From WHSP01 sp040905505 (GTDB taxonomy: Bacteria > Gemmatimonadota > Gemmatimonadetes > Longimicrobiales > Longimicrobiaceae): a DNA stretch of 64,000 nt. Shown here piece by piece: positions 41,097 to 50,368 of this stretch; position 1 is the first letter of the stretch, and each line of letters begins with the position of its first letter. The position numbers and the translations under genes were made by a program. The stretch spans positions 4,746-68,745 of the forward strand of contig JBBDRL010000109.1 in NCBI GenBank assembly GCA_040905505.1. The letters are read 5' to 3'. The notes beneath the pieces were generated by a model. The model worked only from the letters and a program-made list of their open reading frames with translations, ran no database searches and was not told the origin of the DNA.

Positions 41097-41981
41097 TTGC
41101 CCCCGATCGCGCCCATGTCGCCTATACCCCTCGAGCACGCCGCCCAACCCATCTTAGGTGCTCGCCGCGCCTCTGCGACCAGGCCGTCGGTCGGTCAGGC
41201 ACTCACCGCGCCGGAGTTGGCTGCCGTCCGCTACTTCGTGGCGAGAGTCCTCGAAGAGATCCGCTCTCCGCTCGTCCAGGCCGCGCTCTTCGGGTCAAAG
41301 GCCCGGGGCGAGGCGCGCGCCGATTCGGATGTCGACGTGCTCCTCGTCTTTCGGCATCTCCCACCGGATCGGGAGCCCCATGCCAGCGCGGCGGAGCGGA
41401 TCGCCATGGAAGTTGCGGCGGAGACCCGCGTGCCCGTGACCGTCTGGAGCGTCTCGCTCGTCGACCTGGACGTCGGCCAGCGAACACCCATGCTGGTGGA
41501 CGCGCTCGAGGACGCTCTCCCGATCTGGTGCTGGCCGGAGCCGCTACCTTCCGTCGCCTTCACTCCGCCCGACACCGCCCGCTGTGCCGACGCTCTGCTG
41601 GCGCGTGTCGCCGAAGGTAGCCGGGACTTCGCCGAGGCTCTGTTCCGGGGCGACCTCTTGGCCGCGCGCCTGCGGGGGCGTGACGACGTGATTCGACTTC
41701 TCACGGCGCTTCTGCTGCTCGATGGTACGACCCGGCCGCGCCGGAGCGATGTCGTCGAGGCCTACCGGGTCGTGGATCCCGAGGGCGCTGAGAACCCGCC
41801 ACTCCTCGCCGACATGCTCGCCTGGGCCAGAGCGTCGTTCGGCGCCGACGGCCGGTGCGACGATCTTCCGCCGCCCCCGTCGCCAGGCGGTGAGCGCGGC
41901 CTCGCCGAGGTAGTGGATCTGCTTCGCCGCCGCGTGCGCGTGGCGCTCGAGCGACTTTGCCAGGAGGCGGGACTCGCATGA
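41097..41981 (+). CDS. MNT-type nucleotidyltransferase with helical C-terminal domain
   Basis: 294 aa from TTG 41097 (GAGGAA seven nucleotides upstream); ATG 41115 is an alternative. The nucleotidyltransferase core shows Gly66-Ser67 in LFGSKARGEA and the Asp78-x-Asp80 pair in DSDVDVLLVF. A helical region (about 155-290) follows, like the HEPN-type partners of MNT toxin-antitoxin pairs, but the RX4-6H RNase motif of HEPN toxins is not visible. It could nucleotidylate a protein or RNA. Its place between L,D-transpeptidase and PBP2 genes is unusual. Confidence 0.72.
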   Translation: MPPIAPMSPIPLEHAAQPILGARRASATRPSVGQALTAPELAAVRYFVARVLEEIRSPLVQAALFGSKARGEARADSDVDVLLVFRHLPPDREPHASAAERIAMEVAAETRVPVTVWSVSLVDLDVGQRTPMLVDALEDALPIWCWPEPLPSVAFTPPDTARCADALLARVAEGSRDFAEALFRGDLLAARLRGRDDVIRLLTALLLLDGTTRPRRSDVVEAYRVVDPEGAENPPLLADMLAWARASFGADGRCDDLPPPPSPGGERGLAEVVDLLRRRVRVALERLCQEAGLA

Positions 41982-42050
41982 GGGCACCGGACTTGCACCC
42001 GCCCTCTGCCACCCCACCGACTCGAACGAACTCTAGTCCGTAGTGCAGCG

Positions 42051-43964
42051 ATGAGGCTCTTCCAACCCGATCCGCGCGAGCGGCGCCTCATGGGCGCCCT
42101 GTTCATCATTACCTTTGCGGTCGCGATCCTACTCACCGCGTTCTTCCAAACGCAGGTGGTTCGTGGCGAACAGTTCGCCGTCCGTTCGGAGGAGAACCGG
42201 CTTCGGCCGGTCACGATCCCGGCGCCCCGTGGCACCATCACCGACCGGTACGGTGAGATCATCGCCACGAGCATCCCCGGTTTCTCGCTGACGCTCCTTC
42301 CCGGCGAGCCGGAAACCGTCGAGCAGACGCTGGTCGACCTCGCTCCCTTCCTCGGCCTCGCCCGTGCCGATATCGATCGCCTCATGGTGGCGCGAAATCG
42401 TCGACCGCACGACCTGCTGACCGTCACCGAGGACGCGACCTACGCCCAGGTGGCGGCGATCGAGGAGCGCCGCTCGTCCTTTCCGAACCTGCTGGTCGTC
42501 GATCGCCCGAAGCGATTTTATCCCGAAGGTACCGCCGTCGGCCACATCATCGGATACGTCGCCGAGATCAGCCCCGAAGAGCTCCAGCAGCCCGTCTTCA
42601 GTGAAGCGGGGTATCGCCAGGGCCGGTGGATCGGCAAGGCGGGGACCGAGCGGCAGTACGAGCTGACGCTCAGTGGAAGCGACGGCGCGAGATTCGTCGA
42701 GGTCGACGCGATGGGGCGCATCGTGAATCCCCGCTCGACGGCCGGCATACTCGCGCCGACGCCCGGCAGGGATCTGCAGACGACGCTGGACATCGAGCTA
42801 CAGCGCTACGTGCAGGAGATCTTCCCGGACACGATGAAGGGTTCCGTGGTCGCGATGGTCCCCTCGACCGGCGAGATCCTCGCCATGTATTCCAACCCTC
42901 CCTTTGATCCCAACGATTTCGTTGGCGGCATTTCAGGGCCGCTGTGGACTGCTCTGAATCAGGACTCTGAGCTCCCGCTCCTCGATCGATCGATTGTCGC
43001 GACCTATCCGCCGGCATCGACATTCAAGCTCCTCACGGCGGCGGCGGGGGTCGAGGGTGGCCTGGTCGACGCGGGTAGCACGATGCCGATCGCGTGCACG
43101 GGGGGGATGGCTTACGCCGGTCGCTATGCACGCTGCTGGTACGCGGCCGGGCACGGGCGGCTGAACCTGGCTTCGGCACTCGAGAAATCGTGTAACGTCT
43201 ACTTTTATCAACTGGGAATTCAGTTGGGGCTGAGCAACATGATCAGCTACGGAACGCGCGTCGGCTTCGGCAGCCCCACGGGCATCGATCTCCCTGCCGA
43301 GCGCGTCGGAACGTTCCCGGAGGGCGCCGAATGGTGGCGTGAAAACCTCGGCTACGCGCCACAGCCCTCGGAAGTCATGAGCCTCGCGATCGGGCAGGGG
43401 CCGAACGATCTCACCATGCTCCGGCTCGCCCACTTCTACTCGGCGGTCGCGGGCAACGGTACCGCGCCAGAGCCATACCTGGTGGTGACGGACGATGCCG
43501 GTGAAGGCCCCGGTGCGGTCGATCTGGGATTGAGCCAGGAAGGCCTCGACGCCCTCTGGAGCGGATTGGCGCTGGTCATTCAGCCGGGCGGTACCGCCTG
43601 GCTCTCGGCCCTGGCGGACTGGCAGATCTACGGCAAGACCGGTACGGCGCAGAACCCTCATGGCCCTGACCACGGGCTCTTCGTCGGCTTCTCCGGCGCG
43701 CCCGGGGGGCACCCCGAGATCGTTGTCGCGGCCATCATCGAGCACGGGCTCCACGGCAGCGACGTGTCGCCGCTCGTCGCAAAAGTGATCAACAACTATC
43801 TCAGCCGGAAGCACGGCGTGCCGTTCGACCCCCAGCCGACATTGATCGAGCGGTACGAATCGGGCCGAACGATGTGGGGAACGACCGACGAGTATCCCTC
43901 GCCGCTGGTGCCGAAGCCCCGAGAAGCACCGATCGAGGCCGAAGCGCAGCCGCGAACGGATTGA
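42051..43964 (+). CDS. mrdA: Penicillin-binding protein 2
   Basis: 637 aa. One N-terminal membrane helix (about 13-33), a pedestal/dimerisation domain (to about 220), then the transpeptidase with Ser323-x2-Lys326 in PPASTFKLLTAA, Ser380-Cys-Asn382 in EKSCNVYFYQLG and Lys529-Thr-Gly in YGKTGTAQNP. These are the three penicillin-binding motifs. PBP2 makes the elongation-mode crosslinks with RodA, which is not in the window. Length is normal for the family. Confidence 0.93.
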   Translation: MRLFQPDPRERRLMGALFIITFAVAILLTAFFQTQVVRGEQFAVRSEENRLRPVTIPAPRGTITDRYGEIIATSIPGFSLTLLPGEPETVEQTLVDLAPFLGLARADIDRLMVARNRRPHDLLTVTEDATYAQVAAIEERRSSFPNLLVVDRPKRFYPEGTAVGHIIGYVAEISPEELQQPVFSEAGYRQGRWIGKAGTERQYELTLSGSDGARFVEVDAMGRIVNPRSTAGILAPTPGRDLQTTLDIELQRYVQEIFPDTMKGSVVAMVPSTGEILAMYSNPPFDPNDFVGGISGPLWTALNQDSELPLLDRSIVATYPPASTFKLLTAAAGVEGGLVDAGSTMPIACTGGMAYAGRYARCWYAAGHGRLNLASALEKSCNVYFYQLGIQLGLSNMISYGTRVGFGSPTGIDLPAERVGTFPEGAEWWRENLGYAPQPSEVMSLAIGQGPNDLTMLRLAHFYSAVAGNGTAPEPYLVVTDDAGEGPGAVDLGLSQEGLDALWSGLALVIQPGGTAWLSALADWQIYGKTGTAQNPHGPDHGLFVGFSGAPGGHPEIVVAAIIEHGLHGSDVSPLVAKVINNYLSRKHGVPFDPQPTLIERYESGRTMWGTTDEYPSPLVPKPREAPIEAEAQPRTD

Positions 43965-44065
43965 TCGGGCGGCCGACCGTCTGATCTCGGGCGCACGCCG
44001 GCCCGCGGCCCGGCGCGGCCGGCGCCGTGTTTTCCTGCTTGAAGCCTCCAGAAGAGGGCTCGAAC

Positions 44066-45115
44066 TTGTCAGAGATCCCGCACGACCTGTCGCGCGACGA
44101 CCTGCTGCACATCTACCGCTATCTCCGTCTGACACGGTCACTGGAGGAGCGGCTCGTCAACCTTTTTCGACAGACCAAAGTTGTCGGTGGCCTGTTCCGC
44201 TCGCTCGGGCAGGAGGGGGAATCGGTCGCGTCGGCCTATGCGCTGAACCGCCGCACCGATGGCACCGGCGACGTACTGTCACCTCTCATCCGCAATCTCG
44301 GGTCGATGCTGGTGATGGGCGCCGAGCCCGTCGAAGTGCTGCGACAGTACATGGCGAAGGGTGATTCACCGACGCGGGGTAAGGAACTGAACATCCATTT
44401 CGCCGACTACCAGCGCGGGTTCATCGGCCAGATCTCTCCGCTCGGTGACCTGGTCCCCGTGATGGCGGGCGTCACGCTGACCTTCAAGCAGCGAGGCCAG
44501 CGACGGGTCGGGATGGTCTACGTCGGCGATGGCGCGACCTCGACGGGAGCCTTCCACGAAGGAATCAATTTCGCCGCCGTTCAGCGCTGCCCCCTGGTCG
44601 TGATCGCCGAGAACAACGGCTACGCGTACTCCACACCCGTCTCACGCCAGACGGCCGCCGCCACACTCGCCGATAAGGCCAGCGGCTACGGCGTCCACGG
44701 TGAACAGGTCGATGGTAACGACGTGTTCGCAGTCTACGCAGCTTCCCGCCGCGCGGTCGACCGGGCTCGGGAAGGGCAGGGCACGTCGCTCATCGAGGTC
44801 CTTACCTATCGGCGGAAGGGACACGCGGAGCACGATGCTCAGCCGTACCAGCCTCGCGAGGAGATCGATCACTGGGCTGCGACCAACGACCCGCTGGATC
44901 GGTATGTCGCAAGGCTTTCGGAGGAAGGGTGGATCGCTACGGACGAGCTGTCAGTCGTCGATCAGGAGATCGAAGCATTATTGGACGACGCCGTTTCCCT
45001 GGCGGAAGCGTCACCGCTTCCAGAGCCGCGCGGCGCTCTCGAGGACGTCTACGCTGGCACGCGAGCCACACCGCTGTGGACGCGTCAGGATCCGGCCGCC
45101 CCGGGCCTGGGCTGA
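44066..45115 (+). CDS. 2-oxoacid dehydrogenase E1 component, alpha subunit
   Basis: 349 aa from TTG 44066, preferred because AGAGGG lies 10 nucleotides upstream; GTG 44027 would add 13 residues. The thiamine pyrophosphate motif is GDGATSTGAFHEGINFAAVQ through NNGYAYS. Typical E1alpha helices LTRSLEERLVNLFRQ and the phosphorylation-loop-like segment YQPREEIDHW are present. It decarboxylates a 2-oxoacid together with the beta subunit encoded directly downstream. Branched-chain versus pyruvate specificity cannot be told by reading. Confidence 0.9.
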   Translation: MSEIPHDLSRDDLLHIYRYLRLTRSLEERLVNLFRQTKVVGGLFRSLGQEGESVASAYALNRRTDGTGDVLSPLIRNLGSMLVMGAEPVEVLRQYMAKGDSPTRGKELNIHFADYQRGFIGQISPLGDLVPVMAGVTLTFKQRGQRRVGMVYVGDGATSTGAFHEGINFAAVQRCPLVVIAENNGYAYSTPVSRQTAAATLADKASGYGVHGEQVDGNDVFAVYAASRRAVDRAREGQGTSLIEVLTYRRKGHAEHDAQPYQPREEIDHWAATNDPLDRYVARLSEEGWIATDELSVVDQEIEALLDDAVSLAEASPLPEPRGALEDVYAGTRATPLWTRQDPAAPGLG

Positions 45116-45119
45116 GTCC

Positions 45120-46154
45120 ATGAACCCCTCGATGCTCCAGAAGCCCGAACACGTCCGCCTGACGGAGACCGGGCAGCCCGTCACGTTTCTCGAAGCCATC
45201 CGCGAGGCGATCTGGGAAGAGATGGAGCGTGACGAGCGCGTCTTCCTTCTCGGGGAGGATATCGGCGCCTTCGGCGGCGCCTTCAAGGTCACGGACGGAA
45301 TGCTCGCGCGCTTCGGCGAAGCCCGTGTGATCGATACGCCGATCTCGGAGACAGGCTTCACGGGCGCGGCGGCCGGCGCGGCTCACATGGAGATGCGCCC
45401 GATCGTCGAGATGCAGTTCATCGACTTCATCGCCTGCGCGTACGACATGATCACCAACTACGTGGCGACCTCCCGTTATCGCGGAACCGGGCCGCAGCCG
45501 ATGGTGATCCGCGGACCCTCGGGGGGCGGTGTGCGCGGCGGACCCTTCCACTCACAGAATCCTGAAGCGGCGTTCTTCCATACGCCCGGCCTGAAGATCG
45601 TCTATCCCGCGACCGCTTACGACGCCAAAGGCCTCATGAAGGCTGCCATTCGCGACGATGACCCCGTCCTCTTCTTCGAACACAAATGGCTCTATCGGCG
45701 GCCGCAGCTCCGCGAAGTGCTGCCGGCCGAGGATTACGTCGTCCCACTCGGCGAGGCGCGCATCCACCGCGAGGGGCGCGACCTGACGATCGTCACCTAC
45801 GCGGCGATGGTGCACAAGAGTCTCGAAGCCGCGCAGCAGCTCGAGGAGGAGGACGGACTCTCCGTCGAAGTCCTGGACCTGCGCACACTGCTGCCGCTCG
45901 ATGAGCAGGCGGTCGTCGACAGCGTGAAGAAGACGAACCGAGCGCTCGTCGTGCACGAGGACACGCGGACCGGCGGAATCGCGGGCGAGATCGCGATGAG
46001 GATCAACGAGAAAGCCTTCGAGTGGCTCGACGCGCCGATCCTTCGCGTGACCGCTCTCGACACGCCTGTGCCATATTCGCCGCCACTGGAAGACTATTTC
46101 TTGCCGCAAACCGAAGACATCGTGACGGCAGCGCGCTATCTGGCGGGATATTGA
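45120..46154 (+). CDS. 2-oxoacid dehydrogenase E1 component, beta subunit
   Basis: 344 aa. Recognisable features: EAIREAIWEEMERDERVFLLGEDI, the DTPISETGFTGAAAGAAHM loop, MVIRGPSGGGVRGGPFHSQ, and a C-terminal transketolase-type domain with LSVEVLDLRTLLPLDEQAVV and VHEDTRTGGIAGEIA. Starts four nucleotides after the alpha subunit's stop; the two form the E1 heterotetramer. E2 and LipB follow. Confidence 0.92.
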   Translation: MNPSMLQKPEHVRLTETGQPVTFLEAIREAIWEEMERDERVFLLGEDIGAFGGAFKVTDGMLARFGEARVIDTPISETGFTGAAAGAAHMEMRPIVEMQFIDFIACAYDMITNYVATSRYRGTGPQPMVIRGPSGGGVRGGPFHSQNPEAAFFHTPGLKIVYPATAYDAKGLMKAAIRDDDPVLFFEHKWLYRRPQLREVLPAEDYVVPLGEARIHREGRDLTIVTYAAMVHKSLEAAQQLEEEDGLSVEVLDLRTLLPLDEQAVVDSVKKTNRALVVHEDTRTGGIAGEIAMRINEKAFEWLDAPILRVTALDTPVPYSPPLEDYFLPQTEDIVTAARYLAGY

Positions 46155-46222
46155 AGGACTGCGCCGATGGCATCTAGCGGCGTGCGGCAGACGCGGCCAT
46201 CGAAGGCGCCAGAGCGATTGCT

Positions 46223-46245
46223 GATAGCTGATAGCTGATCACCTC
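46223..46245 (+). repeat. GCTGATA direct repeats before the E2 gene
   Basis: Three tandem copies of GCTGATA or a close variant lie just upstream of the E2 gene. The same motif forms the arms of the inverted repeat at 54537-54620. Function unknown. Confidence 0.55.
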
Positions 46246-46276
46246 CCCCATCCTTTTGCCCTACAATCATGTCCCC

Positions 46277-47665
46277 ATGGCCCGCATAGAAGTCCCGATG
46301 CCCCAGATGGGCGAATCGATCGCCGAAGGCACCGTCTCAGCCTGGTTGAAGCAGATCGGGGATCGGGTGGAGCGCGACGAACCCATCTTGGAGATCTCCA
46401 CCGACAAGGTGGACGCGGAGATCCCGTCGCCCGTCGCGGGAGTCCTGGTCGAGGTATTGGTCCAGGAGGGGGAAACCGTCGAGGTCGGGACGGCGGTCGC
46501 GTTCGTCGAAACCGAGGTGGCGGCTGACGGGGGCGCCGCGGGTGGACCCCCCGAGGAGGCAGCGGAGGGTGCGCAACCTCAGAAGACGGTGGCGGACGTG
46601 CCACCGGCAGAAGCGGATGTCCGAGCTGGTGCCTCGGGCGACCCGGCCGGGGGCGCGCGTCCGGTTGCCGGAAGCAGTCCTGAATCGAACGATCGCGGGG
46701 GCGCCTCCGCAGCCCCGGAGACAGCCGAAGAACGCCTGCGCCGGCGCTCGACGCCGTTGGTCCGGCGCATCGCCACCGAACATGGGCTCTCACTCGAGGA
46801 GATCCCCGGGACCGGGCGGGCGGGCCGGGTCACCAAAGCGGACGTCCTCCAGTACGTCGAGCAGGGTGCGGCGGCCGGAAAGCCTGGAGCGGGCGGTGCC
46901 GAGGGCGCGTTCTCGTGGGATGCCTACTACACCAACGTCCGCCATCCCGAAGTCGAGGCTTACTCCGGCGACCGTTCGGAGCCGATGGGCCGGATGACGA
47001 GGCTCATCGCCGAGCACATGATCCTGTCCAAGCGGACTTCCGCCCACGTCCATTCGTATTTCGAGGTGGACTACTCGCGCATCGACCAGTTCCGCGCTCA
47101 GAACCGGGCGCAGTGGGACGAGCAGGGCGTCAAGGTCACCTACACCGCGTTCATCGCGAAGGCGGTCGCGACTGCGCTTCGCGAACACCCGAAGATCAAC
47201 GCCTCCATCTCCGGTGAAAAGGTCGTTTACCGGGGTGCGGTCAACATCGGTGTCGCGGTCGCGCTCGATCAGGGGCTGATCGTCCCCGTCGTTCGCGATG
47301 CGGACAATCTCTCGCTCGTCGGCCTGGCCCGCGCCGTCTCCGATCTCGCCCTCAGGGCTCGATCCAAGAAGCTCGCACCGGAGGAGGTTCAGGGAGGGAC
47401 CTTCACCATCACGAATCCGGGGATATTCGGCACGGTGATCGGCTTCCCGATCATCAATCAGCCCCAGGTGGCGATCATGGGGGTCGGCGCCGTCGAGAAG
47501 CGTCCGGTCGTCGTCTCCGACGAATTCGGCAATGATGCCATCGTCCCCCGTAAACGCGGCTTCATCTCGCTCGGCTACGACCATCGGCTCGTCAACGGGG
47601 CCGACGCAGATCGCTTCCTCGCGCGCGTCAAGGAGATCCTGGAAACTTTTCCCGAAGCCCGATGA
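46277..47665 (+). CDS. 2-oxoacid dehydrogenase E2 component (dihydrolipoyl acyltransferase)
   Basis: 462 aa from ATG 46277. Lipoyl domain with the lysine in STDKVDAEI (about residue 43); Pro/Ala/Glu-rich linker; peripheral subunit-binding domain with TPLVRRIATEHGLSLEEI and GTGRAGRVTKADV; and catalytic domain ending in YDHRLVNGADADRFL. The catalytic motif is normally DHRxxDG; the second Asp is Asn here. It passes acyl groups from E1 to CoA. A single lipoyl domain is present. E3 (dihydrolipoamide dehydrogenase) is not in the window. LipB, which supplies the lipoyl group, overlaps its stop. Confidence 0.9.
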   Translation: MARIEVPMPQMGESIAEGTVSAWLKQIGDRVERDEPILEISTDKVDAEIPSPVAGVLVEVLVQEGETVEVGTAVAFVETEVAADGGAAGGPPEEAAEGAQPQKTVADVPPAEADVRAGASGDPAGGARPVAGSSPESNDRGGASAAPETAEERLRRRSTPLVRRIATEHGLSLEEIPGTGRAGRVTKADVLQYVEQGAAAGKPGAGGAEGAFSWDAYYTNVRHPEVEAYSGDRSEPMGRMTRLIAEHMILSKRTSAHVHSYFEVDYSRIDQFRAQNRAQWDEQGVKVTYTAFIAKAVATALREHPKINASISGEKVVYRGAVNIGVAVALDQGLIVPVVRDADNLSLVGLARAVSDLALRARSKKLAPEEVQGGTFTITNPGIFGTVIGFPIINQPQVAIMGVGAVEKRPVVVSDEFGNDAIVPRKRGFISLGYDHRLVNGADADRFLARVKEILETFPEAR

Positions 47666-48312
47666 TGCAGGTCGGAGCCAACCGCGCCCTGGATATTCGC
47701 CGTCTCGGCCGCATCGACTACCCTGAGGCCCTCGAGCTCCAGGCCGAGCTGGTTCGGGAGCGCCGCGACGGCGCCATTCCCGACACGCTCCTCCTGCTCG
47801 AGCACCCACACGTCATCACGCTCGGGTCCGGTTGGAGTGCGGAGAACATCCTGCTGAGCCCAGAGGAGCTCGAAGAGCGCGGCATTCAGGTGATCGAGAC
47901 GGGGCGCGGCGGGGACGTGACCTACCACGGCCCGGGGCAGCTCGTCGGGTACCCGATCCTGGACCTCAAGCCAGACCGCTGCGACCTCCATCTGTACCTC
48001 CGCAGCCTCGAACATCTGCTGATCGAGGTGCTAGCCGACTTCGGGCTCGAAGCAGGCCGCCTCGAGGGCCTCACCGGCGTCTGGTGCGGCGACCGCAAGA
48101 TCGCCGCAATCGGGATTCGAGTCTCGTCGGGATGGATCACTTCCCACGGATTCGCCCTCAACGTATCCACCGATCTGTCGTTCTTCGGGACCATCGTGCC
48201 CTGCGGGCTCCACGATCATTCCATCAGCTCCCTCTCCCAGGAGCTCGGCCGTGACGTGGCGATGGAGGACGTCGAAACGGTCGTGGCGGCGCGCTTCAGA
48301 GAGAGGATGTAG
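47662..48312 (+). CDS. lipB: Octanoyl (lipoyl) transferase
   Basis: 216 aa. Conserved motifs: TRGRGGDVTYHGPGQLVGYP in close form (TGRGGDVTYHGPGQ), the catalytic Lys in KIAAIGIR, and Cys in VPCGLHDHSISSL. It moves octanoyl from acyl carrier protein to lipoyl domains; LipA then adds sulfur. Starts at ATG 47662, overlapping the E2 stop (ATGA), which is consistent with maturing the E2 just made. Confidence 0.93.
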   Translation: MMQVGANRALDIRRLGRIDYPEALELQAELVRERRDGAIPDTLLLLEHPHVITLGSGWSAENILLSPEELEERGIQVIETGRGGDVTYHGPGQLVGYPILDLKPDRCDLHLYLRSLEHLLIEVLADFGLEAGRLEGLTGVWCGDRKIAAIGIRVSSGWITSHGFALNVSTDLSFFGTIVPCGLHDHSISSLSQELGRDVAMEDVETVVAARFRERM

Positions 48313-48336
48313 AGCGCGGACCGGCTAAATCCCGAC

Positions 48337-48903
48337 CTAGCCCGGCGGCCCGGGTAGGAAATCCAGATATCTCCCCTTCGCCTCCTGCTCCTCCGCGATC
48401 CATTCATCGAAGCCCGACTCGACGAGGCCGCCGCTCGAGATCTGCTCGCGGGCCGCGCGGATGGCCAGGTGGTTAGCGTATTCGTTCTGGGCATGACCCG
48501 CATGGCCGCGTACCCAGCGCCAGTTTACCTCGTGTCGAGCCGCGCTCGCGACGAGCTCCTGCCACAGCTCCAGGTTCTCGATCTCGCCCCCTTTCCGCTT
48601 CCACCCGCGGCGCTTCCAGTTGTGCACCCAACGGCTCATGCCGTCCACCAGATAGCGGCTATCGCTGGTGAAGATCACCTTGGAAGGGCCCTTCAACGCT
48701 GCCAGAGGGATCGCGGCGCTACGCAGCGCCATGCGGTTGTTCGTCGTATCAGGCTCACTCGTCCAGAAGTCGCGGCGAATCCAGCCGAGTCGCTCCGAAT
48801 GGAATTCCAGGACCCCTGCCGCGCCGCCGGGCCGGGACCGGTCCTGAAACTGATTTCCAAGGCACGATTCGTCTGCATAGATGAAGACGAGAGGAAGCGT
48901 CAC
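48337..48903 (-). CDS. RNase HI homologue lacking two catalytic residues
   Basis: 188 aa from GTG 48903. Strong overall similarity to E. coli RNase HI: YADESCLGN, TNNRMALRSAAIPLAAL, FTSDSRYLVDGM, WVHNWKRRGWK and WVRGHAGHAQNEYANHLAIRAA. Asp10 and Asp70 equivalents are present, but Glu48 is Ala (NNRMAL instead of NNRMEL) and Asp134 is Asn (NEYANHLA instead of NERCDELA). A C-terminal extension of about 35 residues follows. It probably binds RNA-DNA hybrids without normal cleavage, or has altered metal use. Convergent with LipB. Confidence 0.85.
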   Translation of the reverse strand: MTLPLVFIYADESCLGNQFQDRSRPGGAAGVLEFHSERLGWIRRDFWTSEPDTTNNRMALRSAAIPLAALKGPSKVIFTSDSRYLVDGMSRWVHNWKRRGWKRKGGEIENLELWQELVASAARHEVNWRWVRGHAGHAQNEYANHLAIRAAREQISSGGLVESGFDEWIAEEQEAKGRYLDFLPGPPG

Positions 48904-48959
48904 GGATCACCCCGAGTCGAAATGGATCGATGATATCGGTGAGGACGTACGGCCGCCAC

Positions 48960-48987
48960 TTGACACGCAGAGGGCGCCGGCTAATTT
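48960..48987 (+). promoter_or_regulatory. Promoter of carA
   Basis: TTGACA (48960-48965) and TAATTT (48982-48987), 16-nt spacer, 27 nt before the ATG at 49015. Confidence 0.65.
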
Positions 48988-49014
48988 CACCGTCCGCCCA
49001 ACCCCCCGTCTCGC

Positions 49015-50169
49015 ATGAACTTGAGTGAGGAAGGACCGAACGTGGCACGAGAGGCGATCCTGATGCTGGAAGACGGCCGGAGCTTCCGAGGCGAATCGTA
49101 CGGAAGCGCCGGTAGCACCTATGGTGAAGTCGTCTTCAATACCTCCATGACGGGATACCAGGAGATTCTGACCGATCCGTCGTACACGGGTCAGATCGTC
49201 ACCATGACGTACCCGCTGATCGGGAACTACGGCGCGAACGCGGAGGACCAGGAGTCTGAGGGACCCTGCGTCGCCGGTTTCGTGATCCACGAGGCGCCGT
49301 CCGTCCATAGTAACTGGCGCGCCACGGAATCGCTGCAGGAGTATCTGGAACGGCATGGCATCGTCGCCATCGCCGGCGTCGACCAGAGGGCGCTCACGCG
49401 CCATATCCGCTCCGCCGGGGCCATGCGCGGCGCCATCGCGCCCGCGGGAACGCCGGCGGACCACGAGCGGCTTCTCGAGGAGATCCGGGCTCAGCCTCGA
49501 ATGGAGGGGCTCGATCTTGCCTGCGGCGTTTCCACCGGCCACAGCTACGTGGTCCCGGCGGTCGGTCCGAAGCGCTTCGACGTCCTGGCCTTCGATTTCG
49601 GCGTCAAATCGCACTCTCTCAAGCTGCTGGCGGAGCGTGGATGCGAGGTGACCGTGCTTCCTGCAACGACCCCCACGGCGGACGTCGTCGACCGCGACTT
49701 CGACGGCCTGTTCATCTCCAACGGACCCGGCGACCCCCAGGCCGTGGGACATGTACTCGAGACCATCCAATCGCTTGCGGAGCGCGAGACGCCCATCTTC
49801 GGCATCTGCCTGGGACATCAGCTCATCGGTCGGGCATTCGGCGGCGCCACCTACAAGCTTCTCTACGGGCATCGCGGCGGGAATCACCCGGTGCGTCGGC
49901 TGGACGACGGGACCGTCGAGATCACCGCGCAGAACCATGGATTCGCCGTCCGAGGGGACGCCGACGAGATCCCCGGCGCGCCTGACCTGAGGGCCACGCA
50001 CATCAATCTCAACGACGGCACCATCGAGGGTCTCGAGCATAGAACGAAGCCGATATTCTCCGTTCAGTACCACCCCGAATCCGCGCCCGGGCCGCACGAC
50101 TCCCGCTATCTGTTCGATCGCCTGATCGAGAAAATGGAGAGCACTTCAGCGGCGGCGCAGGACGCTTGA
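49015..50169 (+). CDS. carA: Carbamoyl-phosphate synthase small subunit
   Basis: 384 aa; GTG 49042 with AGGAAGGA before it is an equally plausible start and gives VAREAILMLEDG. N-terminal CPSase domain with VVFNTSMTGYQEILTDPSYTGQIV, then glutamine amidotransferase with Cys in FGICLGHQLIG, and His-x-Glu in QYHPESAPGPHD. It provides ammonia to the large subunit for arginine and pyrimidine synthesis. The large subunit gene carB is not adjacent. Confidence 0.93.
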   Translation: MNLSEEGPNVAREAILMLEDGRSFRGESYGSAGSTYGEVVFNTSMTGYQEILTDPSYTGQIVTMTYPLIGNYGANAEDQESEGPCVAGFVIHEAPSVHSNWRATESLQEYLERHGIVAIAGVDQRALTRHIRSAGAMRGAIAPAGTPADHERLLEEIRAQPRMEGLDLACGVSTGHSYVVPAVGPKRFDVLAFDFGVKSHSLKLLAERGCEVTVLPATTPTADVVDRDFDGLFISNGPGDPQAVGHVLETIQSLAERETPIFGICLGHQLIGRAFGGATYKLLYGHRGGNHPVRRLDDGTVEITAQNHGFAVRGDADEIPGAPDLRATHINLNDGTIEGLEHRTKPIFSVQYHPESAPGPHDSRYLFDRLIEKMESTSAAAQDA

Positions 50170-50368
50170 CTTTTCTCGACCCGGGATTACGTTGCACGGG
50201 TAAGCTACAGCACATCAAGTCTTTAGGCGGTTTCGAGGAGGGCTGCGCGCTGGCCCGCCCCCGGAGGCGACCGCCGTCTATCACCCTGCTCGTCCGCGGC
50301 TTCACGCGGTGCTCCGGCCCTTTCGCGCCTTCTGTGCTCCCACTCTTCAACTCCCACGGAGGATGTCA

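Noticed and set aside
46223..46245. CRISPR-like repeats
   Set aside because: The copies are seven nucleotides long and directly adjacent without spacers.
49015..50169. carAB operon
   Set aside because: No carB follows; the next gene is an HU-type protein.
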